A stretch of 64,000 nt of DNA from Microbaculum sp051390635 (GTDB taxonomy: Bacteria > Pseudomonadota > Alphaproteobacteria > Rhizobiales > Tepidamorphaceae), in the NCBI RefSeq assembly GCF_051390635.1, contig NZ_JBPODT010000001.1:62001-126000 (forward strand), written 5' to 3'. Every line of letters starts with the position of its first letter. Within the stretch, counting starts at the first letter, position 1. A model generated the notes under the pieces. It searched no databases. It was given only the letters and a program-made list of their open reading frames with translations, and was not told the DNA's origin. This document shows positions 53,257 through 61,553 of the stretch, one piece after another. Both the position numbers and the translations under genes were made by a program.

Positions 53257-54501
53257 ATGGCCGCCGACCGCCATATCGCCGTCGCCGGCGGCGGAATCGC
53301 CGGGCTGACCGCGGCCCTGGCGATCGCCGGTCCGGATTCCCGCGGCCCCACACGCGTCACCATCTACGAGCAGGCCGCCCGGCTGGAAGAGGTCGGCGCC
53401 GGCCTGCAGGTTTCCCCCAACGCCTGGCGCGTCCTCGACGCCCTCGGCGTCGCCGAGGCCATCGTGCCGCGCTCGGTCGCCCCGAAAGCGATCCTGATGC
53501 GCCGCGGCCGCGACGGCCGGGTGATCGCCCGGATCCCGCTCGGCGACACCGCCACCGCCCGCTGGGGCGCGCCCTACCGCGTCGTCCATCGCGCCGACCT
53601 GCAGGCCGCCCTCGTCGCCGCGATCGACACCAATCCGAACATCGACATCCGGCTATCGTCGCACCTCGAGGGGTTCCGCATCGGCAAGGCCGACGTTGCC
53701 CTACATTTCGCCGCCGGAGCCGACGCCAATGCCGACGCCCGAGCCGACGCCAGGGCCGACGCTGATGCCGACATTCGCGCCGACGGGCTGATCGGCGCCG
53801 ACGGGCTCTGGTCCGCCGTCCGCCGCCAGGTCTGCGGCGAGGCCGATCCGGTCTATTCCGGCAAGGTCGCCTGGCGCGCCACCGTTCCCGCCGACGCGGT
53901 TCCCGCCGGCATAGATCCCTGGGAAACCGGCCTCTGGCTCGGCCGCGACGCCCACCTCGTCCACTACGGCGTGCGCGGCGGCGCCGAGGTCAACGTGGTC
54001 GCGATCTTCGCCGACGACTGGACCGAGCCGGGCTGGAGCGCACCGGGAAAACGCGAGGATGTTCTAAGCCGTTACGCCCGCTGGCACCGCCTTGCCGGCG
54101 CGCTCGTCGAGGCCCCGGACCACTGGGTCAAATGGGCGCTGGCCGACCGCGAGCCGCTGTCGCGCTGGGGTCTGGGGCCGGTGACCCTGGCCGGCGACGC
54201 CGCCCATCCGATGCTGCCGTTCATGGCCCAGGGCGCGGCGATGGGCATCGAAGACGGCTGGGTTCTGGGGCAGGTTCTGGCCGATGGCTACGACGTCCCC
54301 CAGGCCTTCCGCCTCTACGAGAACCGCCGCATGCGCCGCACCGCCCGCGTCCAGAAGGACGCCCGCTCTAACGGCGAGATCTATCATCTCGGCGGCATCG
54401 CCGCCGCCGGCCGCGACGCCGCGCTTGGCCTGCTGGGACCGCAGCGCCTGCTCGCCCGCTTCGACTGGCTCTACGGTTGGGGGCGGTCGGCGGGCACCTA
54501 G
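53257..54501 (+). CDS. FAD-dependent monooxygenase (aromatic hydroxylase type) with an Ala-Asp repeat insertion
   Basis: About 414 residues. FAD dinucleotide fold VAGGGIAGLTAALAI, later GADGLW, and GDAAHPMLPFMAQGAAMGIED near residue 312, typical of salicylate hydroxylase-like class A enzymes. Substrate unknown. Residues about 153-178 form an Ala-Asp-rich repeat (ADANADARADARADAD) encoded by near-tandem GCCGAC units, placed in a surface loop region just before the IGADGLW motif. The insertion looks like a slippage expansion. The frame is intact. Confidence 0.88.
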   Translation: MAADRHIAVAGGGIAGLTAALAIAGPDSRGPTRVTIYEQAARLEEVGAGLQVSPNAWRVLDALGVAEAIVPRSVAPKAILMRRGRDGRVIARIPLGDTATARWGAPYRVVHRADLQAALVAAIDTNPNIDIRLSSHLEGFRIGKADVALHFAAGADANADARADARADADADIRADGLIGADGLWSAVRRQVCGEADPVYSGKVAWRATVPADAVPAGIDPWETGLWLGRDAHLVHYGVRGGAEVNVVAIFADDWTEPGWSAPGKREDVLSRYARWHRLAGALVEAPDHWVKWALADREPLSRWGLGPVTLAGDAAHPMLPFMAQGAAMGIEDGWVLGQVLADGYDVPQAFRLYENRRMRRTARVQKDARSNGEIYHLGGIAAAGRDAALGLLGPQRLLARFDWLYGWGRSAGT

Positions 54502-54543
54502 CGTCCCGCCGCGCGGACGAACCGCCTACTCGATCAGACGGGC

Positions 54544-55338
54544 CTACTCGATCAGCAGGCTGTCGTCGTCGATATCCTGCCCGCGCACCTTGCGGAACAT
54601 GTGGATCAGGTCCTCGACGTCGAGGCTCGCGCGCTCCTCGCCGGCCACGTCGAGGATGATCTTGCCCTCGTGCAGCATCACCGTGCGATCGCCGAGATCG
54701 AGCGCCTGGCGCATCGAGTGCGTCACCATCAGCGTGGCGACCTTCCGTTCCCCGACCACCCGGCGAGTCAGATCGAGCACGAACTCCGCCATCGCCGGAT
54801 CGAGCGCGGCGGTATGCTCGTCGAGCAGCAGCACGTCGGCGTCCGACAGCGTCGCCATGACCAGCGCCAGCGCCTGCCGCTGGCCGCCCGACAATAGCGC
54901 CATCTGGTCGTCCAACCGATTTTCCAGGCCCAGGCCGAGTTCGGCCAGCCGCTGCCGGAACAGGTGGCGGCGGCTGCGCGAGATGGCGAGACCGAGCCCG
55001 CGCCGCCTGCCGCGCGCGGCGGCGATCGCCAGGTTTTCCTCGATCGTCAGTCGGCCGCAGCTTCCCGCCAGCGGGTCCTGGAAGACCCGCGCGACCTTGG
55101 CGGCCCGGATCGCCGTCGGCAGCCGCGAGACATCCTGGCCGCCGATCTCGATCTTGCCGGCCTCCGGCAGCACATCGCCGGCGATCGCCGCCAGCAGGGT
55201 CGACTTGCCGGCGCCGTTAGATCCGATCACCGAGACGAACTGGTGATCGGGGACCGTGAGATCGACGCCGCGAAGCGCCCGTTTCTCCAGTGGCGTTCCC
55301 TTGCCGAAGATGATGTCGAGGCCGGTGACGCGGATCAT
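54544..55338 (-). CDS. ABC transporter ATP-binding protein (TrpZ-like)
   Basis: About 264 residues. Walker A GSNGAGKST, signature LLSGGQRQ, Walker B VLLLDEHTAALD (His in the usual Pro place, seen in this subfamily). Drives import for the downstream-listed permease and binding protein. Start overlaps the permease stop by ATGA. The third gene of the operon in transcription order. Confidence 0.93.
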   Translation of the reverse strand: MIRVTGLDIIFGKGTPLEKRALRGVDLTVPDHQFVSVIGSNGAGKSTLLAAIAGDVLPEAGKIEIGGQDVSRLPTAIRAAKVARVFQDPLAGSCGRLTIEENLAIAAARGRRRGLGLAISRSRRHLFRQRLAELGLGLENRLDDQMALLSGGQRQALALVMATLSDADVLLLDEHTAALDPAMAEFVLDLTRRVVGERKVATLMVTHSMRQALDLGDRTVMLHEGKIILDVAGEERASLDVEDLIHMFRKVRGQDIDDDSLLIE

Positions 55339-56216
55339 GTCTCGACCTTTCGGCCGCGCAGGCGCGGCAGGATCAGTGCCACGGCGACCAGCACCGCGGT
55401 GACCAGATTGAGATCGGAAGCCTTCAGGCCGATCGCATCGGCCCCCAGCGCGAACTGGATGGCGATGCGGTAGAGCACCGACCCGACGATACAGCCGATC
55501 AGCGCCCACATGATGGTGCGCGGGCGGAACAGGGTCTCGCCGACGATCACCGCGGCCAGTCCCACGACGATCGTGCCGATGCCCGTCGTCACATCGGCGA
55601 AACCGTTGGTCTGGGCGAACAGCGCACCGGCGAGGCCTACGAGACCGTTGGCAAGCGCCATGCCCACATAGATATGCACGCTCGTGCGCACGCCCTGCGC
55701 GCGGGCCATCTTCGGATTGACGCCGGTCGCCCGCATGGCGAGACCGAAGTCGGACGCCAGGAACCGCGCGACCAGGAAGGCGACGATAACGACCAGGACA
55801 AGGATCACGAGCGGCCGGACGTAATGATCCGGCATCCCCAGGCCGTAGAACGGCGACAGCACCGTTTCCTGATTGATGAGCGCCACGTTCGGCCGCCCCA
55901 TGATCCGCAGGTTTATCGAGAACAGCGCGATCATGGTGAGGATCGAGGCGAGCAGATGCAGAATGCCGAAGCGCTGGTTCAGGAACGCGGTGACGAGGCC
56001 GGCGAGCGCGCCGGCGAGGATCGCGGCCAGGCAGCCCGTCCATGGATCAATGCCGCTGGTGATCAGCACGGCGGCCACCGCCGCTCCCAGCGGAAACGAG
56101 CCGTCGACCGTCAGATCGGGAAAATCGAGCACCCGGAACGCGAGAAGCACGCCTATGGCGACAAAGGCATAGACAAGCCCGATCTCGACGGCGCCGAGGA
56201 ATGCGATCTCGCTCAT
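55335..56216 (-). CDS. ABC transporter permease (TrpY-like, BPD_transp_2)
   Basis: About 293 residues, eight to ten hydrophobic segments, with RVLDFPDLTVDGSFPLGAAV and MGRPNVALINQETVL characteristic of the permease partnered with PF04392 (ABC_sub_bind) binding proteins. Overlaps the ATPase gene by 4 nt and lies 56 nt after the binding protein. Family members are annotated as tryptophan/tyrosine or unknown-substrate importers. Confidence 0.92.
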   Translation of the reverse strand: MSEIAFLGAVEIGLVYAFVAIGVLLAFRVLDFPDLTVDGSFPLGAAVAAVLITSGIDPWTGCLAAILAGALAGLVTAFLNQRFGILHLLASILTMIALFSINLRIMGRPNVALINQETVLSPFYGLGMPDHYVRPLVILVLVVIVAFLVARFLASDFGLAMRATGVNPKMARAQGVRTSVHIYVGMALANGLVGLAGALFAQTNGFADVTTGIGTIVVGLAAVIVGETLFRPRTIMWALIGCIVGSVLYRIAIQFALGADAIGLKASDLNLVTAVLVAVALILPRLRGRKVET

Positions 56217-56272
56217 GCGGGAATACTACCCGTGAAAATGGCCCGGCCGCGAGGCGGCCGGACCCGAACGCG

Positions 56273-57226
56273 TCACTGTACGACCGTGTTGGCGCGACTG
56301 ACGACCGCATCGGGGATCGTTACGCCCATCTTCTTCGCGGCCCCAGGATTGACCACCAGATTGGTTCCCTGCGCCTGCATTACCGGGATCGATCCCGGCT
56401 TCTCGCCGTCCAGCACCTTGGCGACGATCGCCGCCGTCTGAAGGCCGATGTCGTAGTAGTTGAAGCCGATCGCCGCGATCGCGCCGCGCGGTACCGAGTC
56501 CGTGTCGCCGGCGTAAAGCGGGATACCGTTTTGCTCGGCCACCTGCACGGCAGCCTCGAGCGCGGAAACCACGGTGTTGTCGGTCGGGATATACATCACG
56601 TCCACCTTGCCGACCAGCGAACGGGCCGCCTGCTGCACGTCGGCGGTCTTGGTGGTGCTCGCTTCGACGATCTCGTATCCGGCCGCCCCGCCGAGCTCCT
56701 TCAGCTTCTCGACCAGCGCGACCGAGTTCGCCTCGCCTGGATTGAAGATGATACCGATGCGCTTGGCGTCGGGGCTGATCTCCTTGATCAGGGCGAGGTG
56801 GTCGGCAAGCGGAGACAGGTCGGAAACGCCGGTGACGTTGCCGCCGGGCATCGCCGCGTCCGTGACGAGTTCGGCGCCGACCGGATCGGTGACGGCGGTG
56901 AACACCACCGGGATATCCTTGGTGGCGGCGACGACGGCCTGGGCCGACGGCGTCGAGATCGGCACGATCACGGTCGGGGCGTCGCCGACGAACTTGCGGG
57001 CGATCTGGGCGGCGGTCGCCGGATTGCCCTGCGCGGACTCGTAGACGAACGTCAGGTTGTCGCCGACCTTGTAGCCGGCATCAGCCAGACCGTCGCGAAT
57101 GCCGTCGCGGGCGGCATCAAGTGCAGGATGCTCGACGATGGCCGTCACCGCCACGGTGACCTCCGCAGCCTTCGCCGGAACGGCGAGAAGGCCGATTGCC
57201 GCAGCCGCGGCGAAATATTTCAACAT
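56273..57226 (-). CDS. ABC transporter substrate-binding protein (TrpX-like, ABC_sub_bind)
   Basis: About 317 residues. Signal peptide (LKYFAAAAAIGLLAVPAKA) then the two-lobe fold with TAIVEHPALDAARDGIRDGL, PVVFTAVTDPVGAELV, PSPDAKRIGII-type segments and GIPLYAGDTDSVPRGAIA. Strong GGAGGACAG before the ATG. First gene of the importer operon with TrpX-type architecture; the ligand could be an aromatic amino acid but is not proven. Confidence 0.92.
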   Translation of the reverse strand: MLKYFAAAAAIGLLAVPAKAAEVTVAVTAIVEHPALDAARDGIRDGLADAGYKVGDNLTFVYESAQGNPATAAQIARKFVGDAPTVIVPISTPSAQAVVAATKDIPVVFTAVTDPVGAELVTDAAMPGGNVTGVSDLSPLADHLALIKEISPDAKRIGIIFNPGEANSVALVEKLKELGGAAGYEIVEASTTKTADVQQAARSLVGKVDVMYIPTDNTVVSALEAAVQVAEQNGIPLYAGDTDSVPRGAIAAIGFNYYDIGLQTAAIVAKVLDGEKPGSIPVMQAQGTNLVVNPGAAKKMGVTIPDAVVSRANTVVQ

Positions 57227-57553
57227 GCCTGTCCTCCCATTATGCGATCGATCAGCGGACCCACATCCGCCTGTCCCTCGTATGTGTCGAACACCGCCGC
57301 GCCGCGGAAGTCAACAGGTGCGCTCAGTCGAGCCGCCCCATCGTTCGCGGCCGGAAAGAACTGAAACAAAACTGATACCTCGCGGAAATTGATCTGCGAT
57401 GTAGTTCATTTTAACAGAACTCCTCGTTTGCTGAAAATCACGAGCAACGCTCGAACCGGCAAATATCACAACCACACAGGCATTTTCGCGCGGAAGATTC
57501 TCATAAGCACCAGAAAGAACGCGAAATTCAATTCAACGACCAAGGAGATAGAT
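57227..57553. other. Divergent spacer with AT-rich promoter region
   Basis: About 327 bases between the importer and an unknown secreted protein. The right half (57360-57553) is AT-rich. A moderate pair TTGATC (57389-57394), 17 nt, TAACAG (57412-57417) may be the promoter for the secreted protein, leaving a leader of about 130 nt containing a small dyad CGAGC-AAC-GCTCG (57441-57453). No gene. Confidence 0.45.
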
Positions 57554-58132
57554 ATGAGGCCTATGCTGCTTCAGACTCGGAACGTCTTTATAGCCGCGGG
57601 CATCGCTGCCGCCCTTCTCACTGCCGCCGGCACCGGACCGGCAGCAGCAGCCCAGAACGAAGGCAAGGGCTCCGGCGCGCCACTCGTCGAGCCGGCCGCC
57701 AAGGAGAAGGTGACGTATGGCAAGAAGCAGATCCTGCAGCTTACGGCCGTCGATTTCGCGCCCGTGGGAACCGGCGCTGACTACAAGTATTGTGGCGACG
57801 GCGGCGTCTGCGCAACGGCCGGCTCCGAATACTTCAATACCGGACTGCGCCTGCCGGCCGGCACCCGGATCCTGAAGGTCATCGTCTACGTGAACCCGAA
57901 CGGGTCTCCCGTCGACGTGTCCTTCACGAGCTACAAGCCGACGGTTCCCACCTACCAGATCATCAAGGAGGCCAGCTCCACCGCCGGGACGGCGGTAGAG
58001 GCCGTCCCCATCAAAGTCGGACACGTCCTGCGGAAAGGGTGGAACTACCGGGTCGACAACATCCGCCTGTCGGCGGGCCAGGCGACCCTGTATGGCGCCA
58101 AGGTGGTCTACCGCGAGCGCGAGACGAACTAG
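57554..58132 (+). CDS. Secreted protein of unknown function
   Basis: About 192 residues. Clear signal peptide (FIAAGIAAALLTAAGTGPAAAA) then a beta-rich mature domain: PGTRILKVIVYVNPNGSPVDVSF and NYRVDNIRLSAGQATLYGAKVVY suggest a jelly-roll-like fold. Two Cys in YKYCGDGGVCATAG could form a disulfide. AAGGAG lies 6 nt before the ATG at 57554; an earlier start at 57389 has no support. Its AT-rich leader and codon context differ from the neighbours. I do not recognise the family. Confidence 0.78.
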   Translation: MRPMLLQTRNVFIAAGIAAALLTAAGTGPAAAAQNEGKGSGAPLVEPAAKEKVTYGKKQILQLTAVDFAPVGTGADYKYCGDGGVCATAGSEYFNTGLRLPAGTRILKVIVYVNPNGSPVDVSFTSYKPTVPTYQIIKEASSTAGTAVEAVPIKVGHVLRKGWNYRVDNIRLSAGQATLYGAKVVYRERETN

Positions 58133-58190
58133 CCGCCGCCTTTTTGTGCCCGGTTCGTCGACCTATTCGACGGATCGGGCCCTCGCCCCC

Positions 58191-59636
58191 CTAGCCCCGC
58201 CAGAATTCGGGATCGAGCATCACGATCAGCGTGAAGAGCTCCAGCCGGCCGAGCAGCATCGCCGCCGTCAGCACCCATTTGGCCGGGTCCGGAACCGTCG
58301 TGAAGTTGCCGGCAGGTCCCACGATGGGGCCGAGACCGGGACCGACGTTGCCGATGGCGGTGGCCGCCGACGAGATCGCGGTGACGAAATCCAGCCCGGT
58401 CATCGCCAGAAGCAGGGTGAACAGCGCGGCCGTGCCGATATAGACGGCCAGAAACGCCAGGACGGACGCGGGAACGTCTTCGGGCAGCCGGCGTCCCCCG
58501 AACCGCAGGATCACCAGCCGGCTTGGCCGCACCAGGCGCTGGACATGCGCTTTCACCGTCGCCCACAGAACCTGAAACCGGTAGATCTTGATGCCCCCGG
58601 CCGTCGACCCGGTGCAGCCGCCGACGAAGGTCAGCAGGAAGAACAGCGCGACCGCCGGCGCGCCCCACTGCAGGTAGTCGGTGGATGCATAGCCGGTCGT
58701 CGTGACGATCGAGACGACATGGAAGGCGGCCAGCCGGACCCCGTCGGCGACAGCCATGCCCTGCGACCGCGCGACCCAGACGCCGAGCACCAGGCTTATC
58801 GCGACGACCAGTGTCATCAGCACGCGGATCTGGGGATCACGCCAGAGGCTGAAGGACTCGCGCTTGAGCATCTTGATGTAGGCGACGAACGGAAACGCGC
58901 CGGCGAGCATGAAAACGACGGCGAACCATTCGATCTGCGCCGATTGGAAATGCCCCATCGACGCGTCGTAGTTGGCGAAACCGCCCGTCGAAAGCGTGGT
59001 CATCGCGTGGCAAACCGCATCGAACGGCGCCATGCCGGCGATCATGTAGGAAACGGCGCAGGCGACTGTCAGCGCGATATAGACCGAGACGATGTAGCCA
59101 ACGAGTTCGACCGGGCGCGGCACGATCTTCTCCGACCGGTCGGAGCTTTCTGTGTGGAACAGCTGCATGCCGCCAACCCGCAGGAACGGCAGGATGATGA
59201 TCGCCATGACCACGATGCCGACGCCGCCGATCCATTGCAGAAGCGCGCGCCACAGCAGCAGTCCGGGCGGCAGGCGGTCGAGGCCTACGATGACGGTTGA
59301 TCCCGTCGTGGTGAACCCCGAAACCGCCTCGAACAGGGCATCGTCGAAATCGAGCCCCAACGCCAGGAACGGCAGCGCCGAGAAGGCCGACAGCGCGATC
59401 CAGACGGTCGCCGTCATCAGAAACGCCTGCCGGACGGTCATGCGCATCGTGTCCGGCCGCCGCGTCGCCAGCGCCATCAGCGTGCCGAGCGTCCAGGTCA
59501 ACAGCGCGGTGGCGGCGAAGATCTGCCAGTCCGGATTGTCGGCGGCCACATCGACGATGGCGGGTAGCAGCATGGCAAGGCCGAGCCCCGCCGTCAGGAG
59601 GCCCGTAACGTGCAGAACCGGAAGCAGGAAGATCAC
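58191..59636 (-). CDS. trkH: TrkH-type potassium transporter
   Basis: Inner-membrane K+ uptake channel. About 481 residues, about ten helices with four pore loops: FTTTGSTV, LSTGGFANY, TTTGYAS and AIGNVGPGLG, each with the filter Gly. Start is GTG 59636, with GAGAG 7 nt upstream, giving the usual length; longer frames to 59885 are not supported. Its TrkA partner is not in the window. Confidence 0.93.
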   Translation of the reverse strand: MIFLLPVLHVTGLLTAGLGLAMLLPAIVDVAADNPDWQIFAATALLTWTLGTLMALATRRPDTMRMTVRQAFLMTATVWIALSAFSALPFLALGLDFDDALFEAVSGFTTTGSTVIVGLDRLPPGLLLWRALLQWIGGVGIVVMAIIILPFLRVGGMQLFHTESSDRSEKIVPRPVELVGYIVSVYIALTVACAVSYMIAGMAPFDAVCHAMTTLSTGGFANYDASMGHFQSAQIEWFAVVFMLAGAFPFVAYIKMLKRESFSLWRDPQIRVLMTLVVAISLVLGVWVARSQGMAVADGVRLAAFHVVSIVTTTGYASTDYLQWGAPAVALFFLLTFVGGCTGSTAGGIKIYRFQVLWATVKAHVQRLVRPSRLVILRFGGRRLPEDVPASVLAFLAVYIGTAALFTLLLAMTGLDFVTAISSAATAIGNVGPGLGPIVGPAGNFTTVPDPAKWVLTAAMLLGRLELFTLIVMLDPEFWRG

Positions 59637-59896
59637 GCGGCAGCTCTCATGATGCAGCGACCCGACGACGCCGTTCCCAAGGGTTTTCCCCGAATGGCTG
59701 CCACCCACTGGTAGATCGCGGGACCGCCGACTCAGGCCCCGTATCCGCGCCGGTCGGCGATAAAATACCGGCACACCCGGCCGGTGTCGAACCCGTATGT
59801 CACCCGCGGGATCACCCGCCCTCCCCCACCGTCCGGCTTCGCGTGTTTCCGGCACAAGGCGCCAAGGGTGCAATGGACCATCCATAAAACTATAAC
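59637..59896. other. Spacer upstream of trkH, no feature seen
   Basis: About 260 bases between trkH and the promoter of the next gene cluster; GC-rich until about 59880, then AT-rich. No gene or RNA seen. Confidence 0.4.
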
Positions 59897-59925
59897 TTGC
59901 ATATTGTAATTCACACTCGTATAAG
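59897..59925 (+). promoter_or_regulatory. Promoter of the repeat-protein/carbamoyltransferase cluster
   Basis: TTGCAT (59897-59902), 17-nt spacer, TATAAG (59920-59925): the best sigma-70-like pair in the window, in the AT-rich stretch right before the cluster. Predicted start near 59932. The leader holds a small GAGAC-AGCAAA-GTCTC hairpin (59935-59950). Confidence 0.6.
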
Positions 59926-59959
59926 TTGGCTAAGGAGACAGCAAAGTCTCAAGGTCGGC

Positions 59960-59995
59960 ATGGACTGGGAACGCGGGGAGGATGAGCATGGCTGA
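59960..59995 (+). CDS. Possible 11-codon leader peptide
   Basis: ATG 59960, sequence M-D-W-E-R-G-E-D-E-H-G, stop 59995, overlapping the start of the next gene by 8 nt in another phase. AAGG lies about 5 nt upstream. Overlap may couple translation. Very short; may be chance. Confidence 0.25.
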   Translation: MDWERGEDEHG

Positions 59996-60401
59996 ACAGC
60001 GCGCGACCACCGACGACAAGAAGGCCGACGCTCTCAAGAAATCCCTATCCGAATGCATCGCGCAGGGAGAGGCCGCCCTCTCGGAACGGCCCGACGACCC
60101 GTGCCTTGCCTGTGTCCTGATCGCGCTGAAGGACACGGACGTTCAGGACCACTTCGTCAAGCACCTGTTGGACAACGAGGCGTTCACGCGGGCCTATTGC
60201 CTTGGCGGGGTATCGATTCCGGAAGTTCAGCGCGTCGTTTTCGAATTCACCTGCGTGCTTCCGAAGATCTGTCTGTTTCCCGTGCGCTTCATGGTGACCG
60301 TGAACGTCATCACCGGGAAGGTCGAGGAGATCGCCGATCCGGCACCGACCTTCGTTCCCGTTAGCGAACAGATGCCCGGGGTGGCGTTCCAGCTGCCTTG
60401 A
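59988..60401 (+). CDS. Unknown Cys-containing protein opening the modification cluster
   Basis: About 137 residues, no signal peptide. ATG 59988 (not 59982) because GGGGAGG ends 6 nt before it. The N-terminal half is charged and helical (DDKKADALKKSLSECIAQGEAAL), the C-terminal half hydrophobic/beta-rich (FEFTCVLPKICLFPVRF, MVTVNVITGKVEEI). Six Cys, including DPCLAC and TCVLPKIC. No family recognised. Its first place in an operon with a repetitive peptide, a leader-like protein and tailoring enzymes suggests a chaperone, carrier or second substrate, all guesses. Confidence 0.6.
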   Translation: MAEQRATTDDKKADALKKSLSECIAQGEAALSERPDDPCLACVLIALKDTDVQDHFVKHLLDNEAFTRAYCLGGVSIPEVQRVVFEFTCVLPKICLFPVRFMVTVNVITGKVEEIADPAPTFVPVSEQMPGVAFQLP

Positions 60402-60527
60402 GGGCCGACGAACCGGACCACCGGTTGCATCGGCGTGATTGATCGGGATGGCCTGGGGCCATTTTGAACTGCACCGGCGCCCGACCACCCGGCTTGGTTG
60501 TAGGACCTCATCAGAAGGAGTGTGGCG

Positions 60528-61025
60528 ATGTTTGGACTTGGACAAATGGCGACGATGACTCCGGGCCTGGCGACGATGACCCCCGGCCTTGCCGGCCTTA
60601 CGGGACTGGCGGGCCTCGCGGGCCTGGCCGGGCTGGCGACCATGACGCCCGGTCTCGCCGGGCTGGCGACCATGACCCCGGGTCTGGCCGGCCTCACGAC
60701 AGCAACGCCGGGCCTGGCTGGCCTTGCAACGATGACCCCGGGGCTCGCCACCATGACGCCCGGTCTCGCGGGCCTCGCGACCATGACGCCGGGCCTCGCC
60801 GGCCTCGGGACGATGACCCCAGGTTTGGCAGGGCTCGCAACGATGACTCCGGGTCTCGCCGGACTGACGACGGCAACGCCGGGCCTCGCTGGCCTGGCGA
60901 CCGCGACGCCGGGGCTCGCCGGTCTTGCGACCATGACCCCGGGCCTCGGCGGCCTCGCGGGCCAGGTCGTTCGCGTTGCCGTCCCGAGCCTGGCCGGACC
61001 GGTCTTCATGGACGTCGTGAAGTAG
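60528..61025 (+). CDS. Thr-Pro/Gly-Leu repeat protein, possible modified peptide substrate
   Basis: About 165 residues, almost all of it repeats. Unit GLAGLATMTP (10 residues; some 7-residue forms GLATMTP), about 13 copies ending in T-M-T-P or T-A-T-P. Variants TTATP, GTMTP and ATATP occur. A short non-repetitive tail (about 25 residues) ends VFMDVVK. AGAAGGAG lies 7 nt before ATG 60528 (GTG 60522 is in frame but closer). Copies differ mostly at synonymous sites, so the peptide is under selection in this frame; the antisense repeat frame is not the gene. No signal peptide, no Cys. Not a pentapeptide-repeat protein. Family unknown. Confidence 0.75.
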   Translation: MFGLGQMATMTPGLATMTPGLAGLTGLAGLAGLAGLATMTPGLAGLATMTPGLAGLTTATPGLAGLATMTPGLATMTPGLAGLATMTPGLAGLGTMTPGLAGLATMTPGLAGLTTATPGLAGLATATPGLAGLATMTPGLGGLAGQVVRVAVPSLAGPVFMDVVK

Positions 61026-61146
61026 TCACTTTGCGTCCGCGGCCTCTCCCGCGGCACGGCCGCGGCTCACCTGGCGGGCAGGTGTCCGGGAGAGGTTGCG
61101 ACACGGAACAGGCCGGGAATTCCGCACGCAAAGAGGACGCTCAAGG

Positions 61147-61455
61147 ATGGATGGCGCCGGTTTCGCGCAACTGGAGAAGGTGCTGGTCCGGGCCTGCTTC
61201 GACGCGCGCTTCACCCAGGACCTGCTGGACCAGGGCGAGACCGCGGCTGAGCGCTACGGCTTCGACGAGCACGAAGGCCGGGTGCTCACGCTGCTGCTGC
61301 AGGATGGCGGCGAAGGGCTGTTCGCGGTGTTCAACGTCGTCCGCGCGGTCCTCGAGGCGCGGATGCTCCTGGGCGCGACGTGGCAGGCGCCCGGTGCGGG
61401 CAGCGGCGCCGACGACCCGCAGGCGATGGGACAGATCGCGCGGCACGCCGGCTGA
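61147..61455 (+). CDS. Small protein resembling Os1348/NHLP-type RiPP leader proteins
   Basis: About 102 residues. The core FTQDLLDQGETAAERYGFDEHEGRVL fits the short helical pattern of Os1348-like proteins (R-F-x-D-P-E-x-x-L-x-x-x-x-L-T-x-E-E). ATG 61147, with GAGGA 9 nt upstream. The C-terminal 25 residues are Gly/Ala-rich. No Cys. These proteins are linked to peptide natural products in other bacteria. The assignment is from pattern only. Confidence 0.55.
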   Translation: MDGAGFAQLEKVLVRACFDARFTQDLLDQGETAAERYGFDEHEGRVLTLLLQDGGEGLFAVFNVVRAVLEARMLLGATWQAPGAGSGADDPQAMGQIARHAG

Positions 61456-61553
61456 AAGCCCCATCGAGACGCGCCGAATTGGGAGCGGCCGATTTGGGAG
61501 CGGGCAAATTGGAAGCGACAGGGCGTGGTGCCCGCGCCCGTACGGAGCGAGCG

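Noticed and set aside
60227..61057. Long minus-strand frame rich in R-P-A-R-P-G-V repeats
   Set aside because: It is the antisense of the repeat protein. Third-position variation fits the plus frame, and the plus strand has a strong ribosome site and operon context.
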